Shown piece by piece: positions 5,916 to 13,385 of a DNA stretch of 23,888 nucleotides. Both the position numbers and the translations under genes were made by a program. Below the pieces are notes generated by a model. That model saw only the letters and a program-made list of their open reading frames with translations. It was not told the origin of the DNA and searched no databases. Source of the stretch: an uncultured Bacilli bacterium (GTDB lineage Bacteria > Bacillota_I > Bacilli_A > RF39 > UBA660). Position 1 is the stretch's first letter; each line of letters begins with the position of its first letter. The DNA lies in contig CANQFF010000009.1 of NCBI GenBank assembly GCA_947598345.1, forward strand, positions 1 to 23,888, given 5' to 3'.

Positions 5916-7196
5916 TTACTTTATTAAATAATCAACTATTTTATCTAAACCCATTCGTCTTGAACCTTTTATATATATATAACTATTATCTATAATATTA
6001 TTTTTTAAATATAGTAAAAAATCATCTGAAGTTTTAAAATTAATACCTTTTATATATTTTGAATAATTACCAATTGTGAATACTTGAACATTTTTTATTT
6101 TTTTTATTTCTTTATTTATTTTTTTATGTATACTTTTTGAATATTTTCCTAGTTCCAATATATCAGCTATAATTAAAATTTTATTTCCTTCTATTTTTTT
6201 TACATAAGCTAATCCAGCTTTTATAGATTCCAAACTAGAATTATAACAATCATTTATAATAATATTATTATTAGTCTTAATTATATTCATTCTTTTATCA
6301 TTTAATTTAAATGTTTCTATTCTATTTATTATAGTTTTTATATTTATCCCATATTCTAATCCTATTTTAATAGCTAATAAAATATCATTTACGAAATGCA
6401 CACCTGGATTATTAAATATAACTTTATATTCCTTGTCTATAAATATATTAAATTCAATATATTCTAGATTTTCTTTTATATTATAAGCAATTAAGTCATT
6501 ATTCTTATTAGTTCCGCATTTAAAACAATTAATTTTTTTTAAATATTTATCATCACCATTTACTACTAAATTTTTAGTAATCATTCCATTTATTACACTA
6601 TACTTTTCCTTAAATATATTTTTTCTTGTTTTAAAATATTCTAAATGAGATGAACCTATATTTGTTATTACAGAAATATTAGGTTTACACATTTTTGATA
6701 AATAGGATATTTCTCCTAAATGATTGGTTCCTAATTCCATAACTATAATATCATAGCTATCATTTAAGTCGAATAATGTTGAAGAAACACCTACTATATT
6801 ATTTTTACTTTCATCATTTTTTAATACTTTATATGAACTATCCAAAATATGGTATATTAAATCCTTTGTAGTAGTCTTTCCGTTAGATCCTGTTACTGCT
6901 ACTAAAGGGATATCATACTTCATTCTCATATATTTTCCTATATCAAATAAAGCTTTATAAGTGTCAGATACAACTATACATTTATCGCATATAAATTCTT
7001 CAGTTATACAAAATACTGCCCCCTTCTTTAATGCTTCTTTAACAAATTTATGTCCATCATATTTTTTGCCCTTTAGAGCTATAAAAATATCACCTTTCTC
7101 TATTTTTCTTGTATCTGTTTTTATTTTATTTATATTGATATTATTTTTTATATTTATTTTTCCATTAACTATATCAATAAGCTCATTTATTGTCAT
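5916..7196 (-). CDS. murF: UDP-N-acetylmuramoyl-tripeptide--D-alanyl-D-alanine ligase MurF
   Basis: Cytoplasmic Mur ligase that adds D-Ala-D-Ala to the UDP-MurNAc tripeptide, the last soluble step of peptidoglycan precursor synthesis. It is 426 aa from the ATG at 7194-7196, chosen because GGTGAT lies upstream and because MTINELIDIV is a typical MurF start; the reading frame is open a further 15 codons. An N-terminal substrate-binding domain with TDTRKIEKGDIFIALKG is followed by the P-loop GSNGKTTTK (about 103-111), VMELGTNHLGEI, and a C-terminal domain with INDCYNSS. It stands outside the division cluster, downstream of glyQS, without ddl or mraY beside it. The AT bias has made the C-terminal domain rich in Lys, Ile and Asn. 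Confidence 0.93.
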   Translation of the reverse strand: MTINELIDIVNGKINIKNNININKIKTDTRKIEKGDIFIALKGKKYDGHKFVKEALKKGAVFCITEEFICDKCIVVSDTYKALFDIGKYMRMKYDIPLVAVTGSNGKTTTKDLIYHILDSSYKVLKNDESKNNIVGVSSTLFDLNDSYDIIVMELGTNHLGEISYLSKMCKPNISVITNIGSSHLEYFKTRKNIFKEKYSVINGMITKNLVVNGDDKYLKKINCFKCGTNKNNDLIAYNIKENLEYIEFNIFIDKEYKVIFNNPGVHFVNDILLAIKIGLEYGINIKTIINRIETFKLNDKRMNIIKTNNNIIINDCYNSSLESIKAGLAYVKKIEGNKILIIADILELGKYSKSIHKKINKEIKKIKNVQVFTIGNYSKYIKGINFKTSDDFLLYLKNNIIDNSYIYIKGSRRMGLDKIVDYLIK

Positions 7197-7243
7197 AATA
7201 TCACCGTTAAAATATATGAAAAAAGAATGTACATTATACATTC

Positions 7244-8614
7244 TTAAAATTTAATTTTATCATTTATATAATCTTCTAATTCATTTATTTTTACTATCTC
7301 TTGTTCCATTGTATCTCTAAACCTTACAGTTACTGTTTCATTATTTAAAGTATCATCATCTACAGTAATACAAAAAGGTGTTCCTATTATATCTTCTCTT
7401 CTATAACGCTTACCAATATTTCCAGATTCATCATAAATAGTCATAAAACTTTTTGATAATTTGTCATATAAATCCAATGCTTTTGATGAATGATATTTTT
7501 TTACAAGTGGTAATACAGCAATTTTATAAGGCGCTAGGAAAGGATGTAAACTCAAAACTTCTCTTGTAGTACCATCGTCCAAAGCATCTTCGTGATATGC
7601 GTTAAAAAGAAGTGCGAGTACTGTTCTATCAAGACCATATGTTGATTCTATTATATAAGGTATATATTTTTCATTTGTTTCAGGATCTAGATATTCCATA
7701 CTTTTATTACTATATTGTTGATGGCGAGAAAGGTCATAATTAGTACGGTTATGTGTACCATTTATTTCACCCCAACCAAATGGAAATAAATATTCTATAT
7801 CACAAGCTGCTTTAGCATAAAAAGCTAATTTTTCATGATCTTTAAATCTTAATTTACTCTCTGGTATTCCTAAATCCATGTAAAATTTTTTACCATATTC
7901 TTTAAAATATTCATAAATTTCTGTATCATCACCTTCCCTACAAAAAGTTTGATACTCCATTTGTTCAAATTCTATTGTTCTAAATGTAAAATTACCTGGT
8001 GTGATTTCATTTCTAAAAGCTTTTCCTATTTGTCCTATTGAAAATGGAAGTTTAGCTCGCATACTTCTTTGAACATTTAAGAAATTGACATATTCACCTT
8101 GTGCATTTTCAGGTCTTAAATATACAATACTTTTTGAGTCTTCAGTAACTCCTCTATGAGTTTCAAACATTAACTTAAACTGCCTTATATCAGTAAAATT
8201 AGATTTACCACACTTAGGGCAAGGTACTTTATGATCTTTTATATATTTAACCATTTCATCATTAGTCATAGCATCGCCGATAGAACTATCAGAATAATCG
8301 TTTATTAAATTATCAGCTCTATGTCTAGTTTTACACTCACGGCAATCAATTAATGGATCAGCAAATGAATCTACATGCCCAGATGCCTCCCACACCTTTG
8401 GATGCATCAATATATCAGCATCTAGTTCATATGCATTTTGTCTTTCTTGTATAAATCTTTTTCTCCAAGCATCTTTTACATTATTTTTTAATCTACTACC
8501 TAAAGGTCCGTAATCCCAGGTATTTGCTAATCCATCATATATTTCACTTCCCTGAAAAATAAATCCATATTGCTTACATAAATTAACCATTTTTTCCATT
8601 GTAATATTTTCCAT
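7244..8614 (-). CDS. glyQS: Glycyl-tRNA synthetase, homodimeric class II type
   Basis: Charges tRNA-Gly. It is a single-chain alpha2 type, 456 aa, not the alpha2beta2 GlyQ/GlyS type. Evidence: N-terminal GFIFQGSEIYDGLANTWDYG, the family's two zinc-site pairs (CRECKTRHRAD and CPKCGKS), class II motif 2 around GKAFRNEITP and EFEQMEYQ, motif 3 with YGLDRTVLALL, and an anticodon-binding C-terminal domain beginning HPFLAPYKIAVLPL. The ribosome binding site AGAGGA is correctly spaced. It is transcribed from a consensus promoter through a T-box leader, so expression should respond to uncharged tRNA-Gly. murF follows 47 bases downstream and may be cotranscribed. Confidence 0.96.
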   Translation of the reverse strand: MENITMEKMVNLCKQYGFIFQGSEIYDGLANTWDYGPLGSRLKNNVKDAWRKRFIQERQNAYELDADILMHPKVWEASGHVDSFADPLIDCRECKTRHRADNLINDYSDSSIGDAMTNDEMVKYIKDHKVPCPKCGKSNFTDIRQFKLMFETHRGVTEDSKSIVYLRPENAQGEYVNFLNVQRSMRAKLPFSIGQIGKAFRNEITPGNFTFRTIEFEQMEYQTFCREGDDTEIYEYFKEYGKKFYMDLGIPESKLRFKDHEKLAFYAKAACDIEYLFPFGWGEINGTHNRTNYDLSRHQQYSNKSMEYLDPETNEKYIPYIIESTYGLDRTVLALLFNAYHEDALDDGTTREVLSLHPFLAPYKIAVLPLVKKYHSSKALDLYDKLSKSFMTIYDESGNIGKRYRREDIIGTPFCITVDDDTLNNETVTVRFRDTMEQEIVKINELEDYINDKIKF

Positions 8615-8651
8615 AATATTCCTCTTTTCTATTTATTTAACTATTATAAAG

Positions 8652-8777
8652 AAAAAACTTCTAGATTTTGTAAGGACGAATTATTCGCGGTTCCACCTTA
8701 CTTATTCTAGAAGAATATCTCTTTATTAACAGTGCTACTGGTTTCCAAGCCAATCATCGCATCAAATCTAAATTTGT
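8652..8777 (-). promoter_or_regulatory. Glycine T-box leader with terminator (short form)
   Basis: The T-box core at 8697-8686 reads GGTGGAACCGCG. Flanking bases form a normal antiterminator (AAGG/CCTT and GCGAA/TTCGT helices around the TGGAACC bulge). The variable base is A, which fits the U73 discriminator of tRNA-Gly. The competing terminator pairs 8713-8696 with 8675-8658 (8 bp plus 6 bp) and ends in six Ts. Upstream, pieces of the usual stem I ascending strand are visible (GGAAACCAGTA at 8746-8736, AAAGAGA at 8724-8718), then a small hairpin (TATTCT/AGAATA) directly before the core. The normal distal stem I and descending specifier strand are not evident. The whole leader is about 125 nt. 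Confidence 0.85.
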
Positions 8778-8783
8778 ACACAT

Positions 8784-8812
8784 ATTATAAACCAATCAAA
8801 TATTTTTGTCAA
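8784..8812 (-). promoter_or_regulatory. Consensus sigma-A promoter of glyQS
   Basis: TTGACA at 8812-8807 and TATAAT at 8789-8784 on the minus strand, spacer exactly 17. Both hexamers match the consensus perfectly. Confidence 0.9.
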
Positions 8813-8816
8813 TTAT

Positions 8817-9011
8817 TTATTTGCAAGTTCCTTCTCCTGGTTTAGAACCTTCTACATAGGTCTTATCTAGTAATTCACATGATGACTTAGTTATCGAATC
8901 TTGTAAATAACCGCCCAACAATTTAACTAAACTTACAACAATAACGCTTATAACAGCTATTATAAGTAAATATTCTACCAATGCTTGTCCTTTTTTATTT
9001 AGCTCAACCAT
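8817..9011 (-). CDS. Flp-like / class III signal peptide pilin, 64 aa
   Basis: Small pilin-like protein. The N-terminus MVELNKKGQALVEYLLIIAV has the short basic leader, Gly followed by a hydrophobic stretch with Glu at position +5 (GQALVEY), as in Flp/type IVb prepilins processed by a prepilin peptidase. A short polar C-terminus carries two cysteines (SSCELL and GTCK) that could form a disulphide loop. The ATG at 9009-9011 is preferred because AAGGTG lies 6 bases upstream; the open frame upstream overlaps the promoter. It is monocistronic on its strand, with glyQS promoter elements directly behind it. No Tad secretion genes are nearby. Confidence 0.75.
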   Translation of the reverse strand: MVELNKKGQALVEYLLIIAVISVIVVSLVKLLGGYLQDSITKSSCELLDKTYVEGSKPGEGTCK

Positions 9012-9036
9012 ATGAACACCTTCCAGTACCATGATA

Positions 9037-9065
9037 ATTTTATAACATTTTTGTTTTTTTGTCAA
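9037..9065 (-). promoter_or_regulatory. Promoter of the Flp-like pilin gene
   Basis: TTGACA at 9065-9060 and TAAAAT at 9042-9037 on the minus strand, spacer 17. It overlaps the divergent DUF192 promoter, with the two -35 boxes interleaved. Confidence 0.7.
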
Positions 9066-9079
9066 TAATATGTTATAAT
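9051..9079 (+). promoter_or_regulatory. Extended -10 promoter of the DUF192 gene
   Basis: TTGTTT at 9051-9056 and TGtTATAAT (TATAAT at 9074-9079), spacer 17. The predicted start near 9085-9086 leaves a leader of only about 10 bases, so the AAGGTGAG binding site would sit at the very 5' end of the mRNA. Confidence 0.7.
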
Positions 9080-9094
9080 TTGTAAGGTGAGTGT

Positions 9095-9409
9095 ATGTTC
9101 ATTTTTAAAGATGGTATTAAAATAGAAGTTAAATTTTGCAAAAACATATTAAGTAGATTTAAAGGATTTATGTTTACCAAAAATATAAATTATTGTCTAT
9201 GCTTTCCAAATTGTAATTCTATTCATACTTTCTTTATGATGAAACCAATTGATGTAGTAATGACAGATAGATATTTTAATATATTGTATATATATAAAAA
9301 TTTTAAACCTTGGAAAGTAATTTTACCTAAAAAAGAAGTTTATTATACATTTGAAGTACCAATAAATAAGTTTAATTTTAAAATAAACGAAAAAATAAAA
9401 GTCATATAA
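9095..9409 (+). CDS. DUF192 family protein
   Basis: A 104-aa protein of the DUF192 (COG1430) family, a compact beta-rich domain of unknown function. Family signatures: LSRFKGFMF near the N-terminus, NSIHTFFMMKPIDVVMTD in the middle (usually xxIHTxxMxxPIDVxFLD), and KPWKVILP toward the end, where the family normally reads KPW/RP. No signal peptide is visible, although many homologues have one. Start: AAGGTGAG just before the ATG. It is divergent from the Flp-like pilin gene; DUF192 genes often neighbour pilus genes, so a link is possible but unproven here. Confidence 0.85.
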   Translation: MFIFKDGIKIEVKFCKNILSRFKGFMFTKNINYCLCFPNCNSIHTFFMMKPIDVVMTDRYFNILYIYKNFKPWKVILPKKEVYYTFEVPINKFNFKINEKIKVI

Positions 9410-9421
9410 CTTTTATTTTTT
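9395..9421. terminator. Bidirectional terminator between DUF192 and FAD dehydrogenase genes
   Basis: Stem ATAAAAGT, loop CATATA, ACTTTTAT, with T-tracts on both strands. The stop codons of both convergent genes lie within it. Confidence 0.7.
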
Positions 9422-10855
9422 TGATAGTATTCTAGCCATTTGTATACCAGAAGCAGAAGCCATCATAAGACCAGTAGATAATCCCCCTCCATCACCTATA
9501 GAATATAAACCTTTTATACTGGTTTGAAAATCTTTATCCAAAACAACCTCATTACTATAAAATTTTATTTCTGGTCCATATAAAAGATTATCAGGATGGG
9601 CGAATCCTTCAACTACCTTATCGATATCTTTAATAAACTGTAATATATCCGTCATAGTTCTATAACCAAGACCATATGTTAAATCTCCTGCTACAGCACC
9701 TTTAAGTGTTGGTTTTACAGAATTATTATTCAAATCTTCTTCCCAAGTTCTTCTTCCTCTATATATATCTCCAAGTCTTTGAACCATTATTTTATTCCCA
9801 GCTAATCTATTTAAATTTTGAGCTACATTTTCACCATACTCAATAGGTTTATCAAAAGGATGTGTAAAATGATGAGAAACCAATATTGCAAGATTAGTAT
9901 TAGTACTTTTTTTATCTTTATATGAATGGCCATTGACAAGTGTTAATCCGTTATCATACACTTCTGCAGACACAAATCCACTTGGATTTTGACAAAAAGT
10001 TCTTACCTTATCTCTATATGGAAAAGGTCTTCCTATAAACTTGCCTTCATATAAATATTTATTTATTTTGGCCATAGTTTTATCAGGTAATTCATATCTA
10101 ATTCCTATATCAACACTTCCTATTTTTGTTTCTATTCCATACTTATTACATATATCACTAAGCCAAGATGCACCTTTTCTACCAACCGCTAATACAACTT
10201 TATCGCTAAATAAGTCTTTACAAATATCATTTTTTATATCATGAATTTTAACACCTTTTACTTTACCATCTTCAATTATTAAATCCTTTGCTTCTGTTTC
10301 AAATAACATATTTATTCCATTATCCTTTAAATATTTTTGCAATTTACCATAAAGAATATGAGCTTTTTCTGTTCCCAAATGTCTTATTGGATATGAAACC
10401 AAATTTAATCCCTGTTTTTTTGACTTTTCTTGTAATTCTAATATTTCTTCCTTATAATTTATTCCTTTTAATTCTTTGTCTGCTCCAAATTTTAAATATA
10501 TATTATCTGTATATTCTAATAATTTAAAAATTTCATCCTTAGGCATATATTTTTTTATATATCCACCATCATTTCCACCTAAATAAATATCTCCATCGGA
10601 GTCTTTACTAGATAAGTGATAAGAATTAAGTTTACCATCTGAAAAGGCACCAGCTCCACTAAATCCACAAGTTATATTACAATATGGCTTACACCCCATA
10701 CATTTATTTGTTTTACTAATTGGACAGTATCTTTTTTCAACTGACTTACCTTGATCTATTAATAAAATATTTTTATACTTTTTCGTATTAATCAATTCAT
10801 AAGCTAAAAAGACTGAACTAGGCCCCATACCTACAACAATCAAGTCGTAATTCAT
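9413..10855 (-). CDS. FAD-dependent dehydrogenase (COG2509 family)
   Basis: A 480-aa flavoprotein oxidoreductase of unknown substrate. The Rossmann dinucleotide motif DLIVVGMGPSSVFLAYEL is at residues 4-21, followed by a cysteine-rich insert (CPISKTNKCMGC and CNITCGF) leading into GAGAFSDGKLN, which is characteristic of COG2509. The C-terminal FAD-contacting segment is GLYSIGDGGGLSTG. The cysteines could bind a cluster or metal; that is inference. A GGGAGG site lies upstream of the ATG. Last gene of the prfB-yitT-ftsE-ftsX operon, 24 bases after ftsX, and ends at a bidirectional terminator. No link to division is implied by position alone. Confidence 0.85.
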   Translation of the reverse strand: MNYDLIVVGMGPSSVFLAYELINTKKYKNILLIDQGKSVEKRYCPISKTNKCMGCKPYCNITCGFSGAGAFSDGKLNSYHLSSKDSDGDIYLGGNDGGYIKKYMPKDEIFKLLEYTDNIYLKFGADKELKGINYKEEILELQEKSKKQGLNLVSYPIRHLGTEKAHILYGKLQKYLKDNGINMLFETEAKDLIIEDGKVKGVKIHDIKNDICKDLFSDKVVLAVGRKGASWLSDICNKYGIETKIGSVDIGIRYELPDKTMAKINKYLYEGKFIGRPFPYRDKVRTFCQNPSGFVSAEVYDNGLTLVNGHSYKDKKSTNTNLAILVSHHFTHPFDKPIEYGENVAQNLNRLAGNKIMVQRLGDIYRGRRTWEEDLNNNSVKPTLKGAVAGDLTYGLGYRTMTDILQFIKDIDKVVEGFAHPDNLLYGPEIKFYSNEVVLDKDFQTSIKGLYSIGDGGGLSTGLMMASASGIQMARILSKK

Positions 10856-10879
10856 ATAACCAATCCTCCCTACTAATAA

Positions 10880-11785
10880 TTAAATTTTTAAATATTTTTT
10901 TACAGCTCTAGAACTTCCAAACATACCAACAAGCATACCTATTGCAATCAATAACAAAGATATTAAATATACAAAAGGAGTTGGTTCTATTAACTTAATA
11001 AGTGGAGAAATAACTTGACCTTTAAATTTTGCATACAATGCTGAATATCCATATATCGTTATTATCATAGGAATTATCGAACCAAAAACCCCAAGTATTA
11101 ATCCTTCAAAAATAAATGGAAGTTTAATATTTATGTTACTAGCACCTACTAATCTCATAATTTCAATTTCCCTTTTTCTAGACATTATAGTTATTTTTAT
11201 AGTATTAGCTATTAAAAATGCTGTAACGATAATTAAGGCGATAACTATTATTAATGTTATCTTTCGTATTACTTCAAACGCTGAAACTAATTTTTCAACC
11301 ATTCCTTCACCATATTTTACAACATCAACATGGTCTATTTTTTCTATTTCCTCTGCTGTTTTATGAATTAAATTAGTATCAGTAACCTTGATTTGATAAG
11401 TATCTTGCAATGGATTTTCATCCCTTGTCCAATCTGACATTATAGATTTAAATATAGTTGATGACTTCATATAGTCCTTTGTAGTATCCATCTTGTCTTT
11501 AAATTCTATATTATCTTTATCTACATTGTCTAAAACTATTAAATCATCATAAACTTCATCAATTTCCTCTTGAGTAATATCGACATCTAGAAAAGCAACT
11601 ATAGTTACATCTTTTTCTATTATTGTTGTAAAATTATTTACATTGAATGATAATATTATTGTTACTGCAACAACTATTAGTGTTATAGTTATACAGGAAA
11701 TAGATGCTAAAGATAAAGAAAAATTTCTAAATACACTTTTAAATGAGTCTCTTACATTTCTACCAAGTATTCTAAATGCTTTCAC
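10880..11785 (-). CDS. ftsX: Permease-like cell division protein FtsX
   Basis: Membrane partner of FtsE; in Gram-positives the complex activates peptidoglycan hydrolases. The GTG at 11783-11785 gives MKAFRILGRNVRDSFKSVFR, the usual FtsX N-terminus, with AAGGTGA 8 bases upstream; the frame is open a further 20 codons inside ftsE but those residues are not FtsX-like. About 301 aa: one N-terminal membrane segment (about 23-45), an extracellular domain of about 110 residues, then three membrane segments with the conserved MSRKREIEIMRLVGAS between the second and third. It overlaps ftsE by 14 bases, so the proteins are likely made in equal amounts. Confidence 0.95.
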   Translation of the reverse strand: MKAFRILGRNVRDSFKSVFRNFSLSLASISCITITLIVVAVTIILSFNVNNFTTIIEKDVTIVAFLDVDITQEEIDEVYDDLIVLDNVDKDNIEFKDKMDTTKDYMKSSTIFKSIMSDWTRDENPLQDTYQIKVTDTNLIHKTAEEIEKIDHVDVVKYGEGMVEKLVSAFEVIRKITLIIVIALIIVTAFLIANTIKITIMSRKREIEIMRLVGASNINIKLPFIFEGLILGVFGSIIPMIITIYGYSALYAKFKGQVISPLIKLIEPTPFVYLISLLLIAIGMLVGMFGSSRAVKKYLKI

Positions 11786-12467
11786 TTGAATATTCACCTT
11801 CCTTATAATCTTTAACAATTCTTCCTGAATCAAGTAAAACAACACGCTTATTTAGTTTTTTTACTATATCTATATCGTGTGTTACCATTATAATTGTAGT
11901 ACCAAGCTCATTTATTGCCTGTAATACATCCATAATTTCTAAACTAGTCTTTGGATCCAAATTTCCAGTAGGTTCATCACAAATAAGTATCTTAGGTCCA
12001 TTTACAATAGCTCTTGCTATTGCAACCCTTTGCTGTTCTCCACCTGACAAATGGTTAGGATATTGTTTTGCCTTATTTTTTAATCCTACTAAGTCTAATA
12101 CTTTCATAACTTTTGAATGTATTTCTGATTTTGGAAGACCAAGTACTTCCAAAGCAAAAGCAACATTTTCATAAGCTGTAGAATTTGGTAATAACTGATA
12201 ATTCTGAAAAACAACACCTATTTTTCTTCTTAATTTGTATACTTTTCTATCTTTTATTTTTCCAACATCTAAACCACCTACTAAAATTTTACCACTAGTA
12301 GGTTTTTCTTCTCTATAAAGCATTTTAATTAGTGTACTTTTTCCACATCCAGTTGCACCAATTATAAATACAAATTCTCCTTTTTTTATATTTAAATCTA
12401 AGTCATATATAGCAGTAGTTCCAGTTTTATATGTCTTTTTTACATTACTAATTCTTATTAAATCCAT
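11772..12467 (-). CDS. ftsE: Cell division ATP-binding protein FtsE
   Basis: Cytoplasmic ABC ATPase that drives FtsX, 231 aa. Walker A is GATGCGKST (about residues 37-45; the family usually has GxSGAGKST), Q-loop VVFQNYQLLP, signature LSGGEQQRVAIARA, Walker B ILICDEPTGNLD and switch histidine in MVTHD. It is preceded by a full AGGAGG 5 bases before the ATG. Order prfB-yitT-ftsE-ftsX agrees with Firmicutes genomes in which prfB and ftsEX are close. Confidence 0.96.
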   Translation of the reverse strand: MDLIRISNVKKTYKTGTTAIYDLDLNIKKGEFVFIIGATGCGKSTLIKMLYREEKPTSGKILVGGLDVGKIKDRKVYKLRRKIGVVFQNYQLLPNSTAYENVAFALEVLGLPKSEIHSKVMKVLDLVGLKNKAKQYPNHLSGGEQQRVAIARAIVNGPKILICDEPTGNLDPKTSLEIMDVLQAINELGTTIIMVTHDIDIVKKLNKRVVLLDSGRIVKDYKEGEYSSESI

Positions 12468-12476
12468 ATATACCTC

Positions 12477-13385
12477 CTATTCTATTCCTGCTGATTGATA
12501 TACATCATTTATTAATATAATTGCATCTTTATCTATTTCTAAAATACCTTCTTTAGCTAAAAAATATTCTTTAGTTGGTATTACGCACATTAATACTTTC
12601 TTTCTATCTCCTGTATATCCTCCGCGTCCTTCTAATACTGTTACACCTTTGCCTAATTCATTAATTAAGAAATTTTTTATAGATGTTTCATTATCTGTTA
12701 TTATATAAAATGATTTAGAATTAGATATTCCAAGTAAAACTCTATCATTTAATAGACTGATTATATATACAGCAATAATTGCATACATTACATTTTCCCA
12801 AGCATATATAGTTCCACCTTTACTTATAAAGAAGCCTGAACTAATTATAATTATAAAATTCAATATTTTCATCGAGTCACCTATTGATATTTTTAAATAT
12901 TTTGACATAATTTGACAGATAATATCACTTCCACCAGTTGAAAAACCATATTTAAATGTAAGACCTGAACCTATTCCATTTAATATGCCACCAAATATAG
13001 CAATTAAAAATAAATTATCTACATTAAATTGTACATAGGTTACTATGTCTTTTGTCAAAAACACAAAAAATGGATATAAAATAGAGCCCATAACTGAATA
13101 TTTAGTCATCTTCTTACCGAGAACAAAATAACTAATAATTAACAATATTATATATGAGATACTTATGAATAATGTTGGGGAAATTCCAAGTGCATTATCA
13201 ATTATAATTGAAACACCAGATATACCACCAGTTACTATATTACTTGGTGAGAAAAACAAATTAAATGCAATTGCAAGAATTAAACATCCAATTACAAGGA
13301 AAAAATATCTTTTAACTCTATCTTTTTGAGTCAATTTTATTAAAATATTTTCCTCAATTTTTTCCTTTTTTGAAAAAAACATCAT
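12477..13385 (-). CDS. YitT family membrane protein (UPF0750/DUF2179)
   Basis: A 302-aa protein with a membrane domain of five or six segments (about residues 28-215, including the conserved SPSNIVTGGISGVS and GLTFKYGFSTGGSDII) and a cytoplasmic C-terminal DUF2179 domain (SKSFYIITDNE onward, with GVTVLEGRGGYTG). Function unknown; sometimes suggested to be a transporter. Its first ATG overlaps the prfB TGA (ATGA), which indicates translational coupling; a second ATG follows immediately. Bacillus subtilis, as I recall it, also has a paralogue in the prfB-ftsE region. Confidence 0.9.
   Translation of the reverse strand: MMFFSKKEKIEENILIKLTQKDRVKRYFFLVIGCLILAIAFNLFFSPSNIVTGGISGVSIIIDNALGISPTLFISISYIILLIISYFVLGKKMTKYSVMGSILYPFFVFLTKDIVTYVQFNVDNLFLIAIFGGILNGIGSGLTFKYGFSTGGSDIICQIMSKYLKISIGDSMKILNFIIIISSGFFISKGGTIYAWENVMYAIIAVYIISLLNDRVLLGISNSKSFYIITDNETSIKNFLINELGKGVTVLEGRGGYTGDRKKVLMCVIPTKEYFLAKEGILEIDKDAIILINDVYQSAGIE

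Noticed and set aside
11786..11845. FtsX extended into ftsE
   Set aside because: The extension is an antisense-free but non-family sequence shared with the ftsE frame; the GTG at 11785 has a good binding site and restores the FtsX N-terminus.
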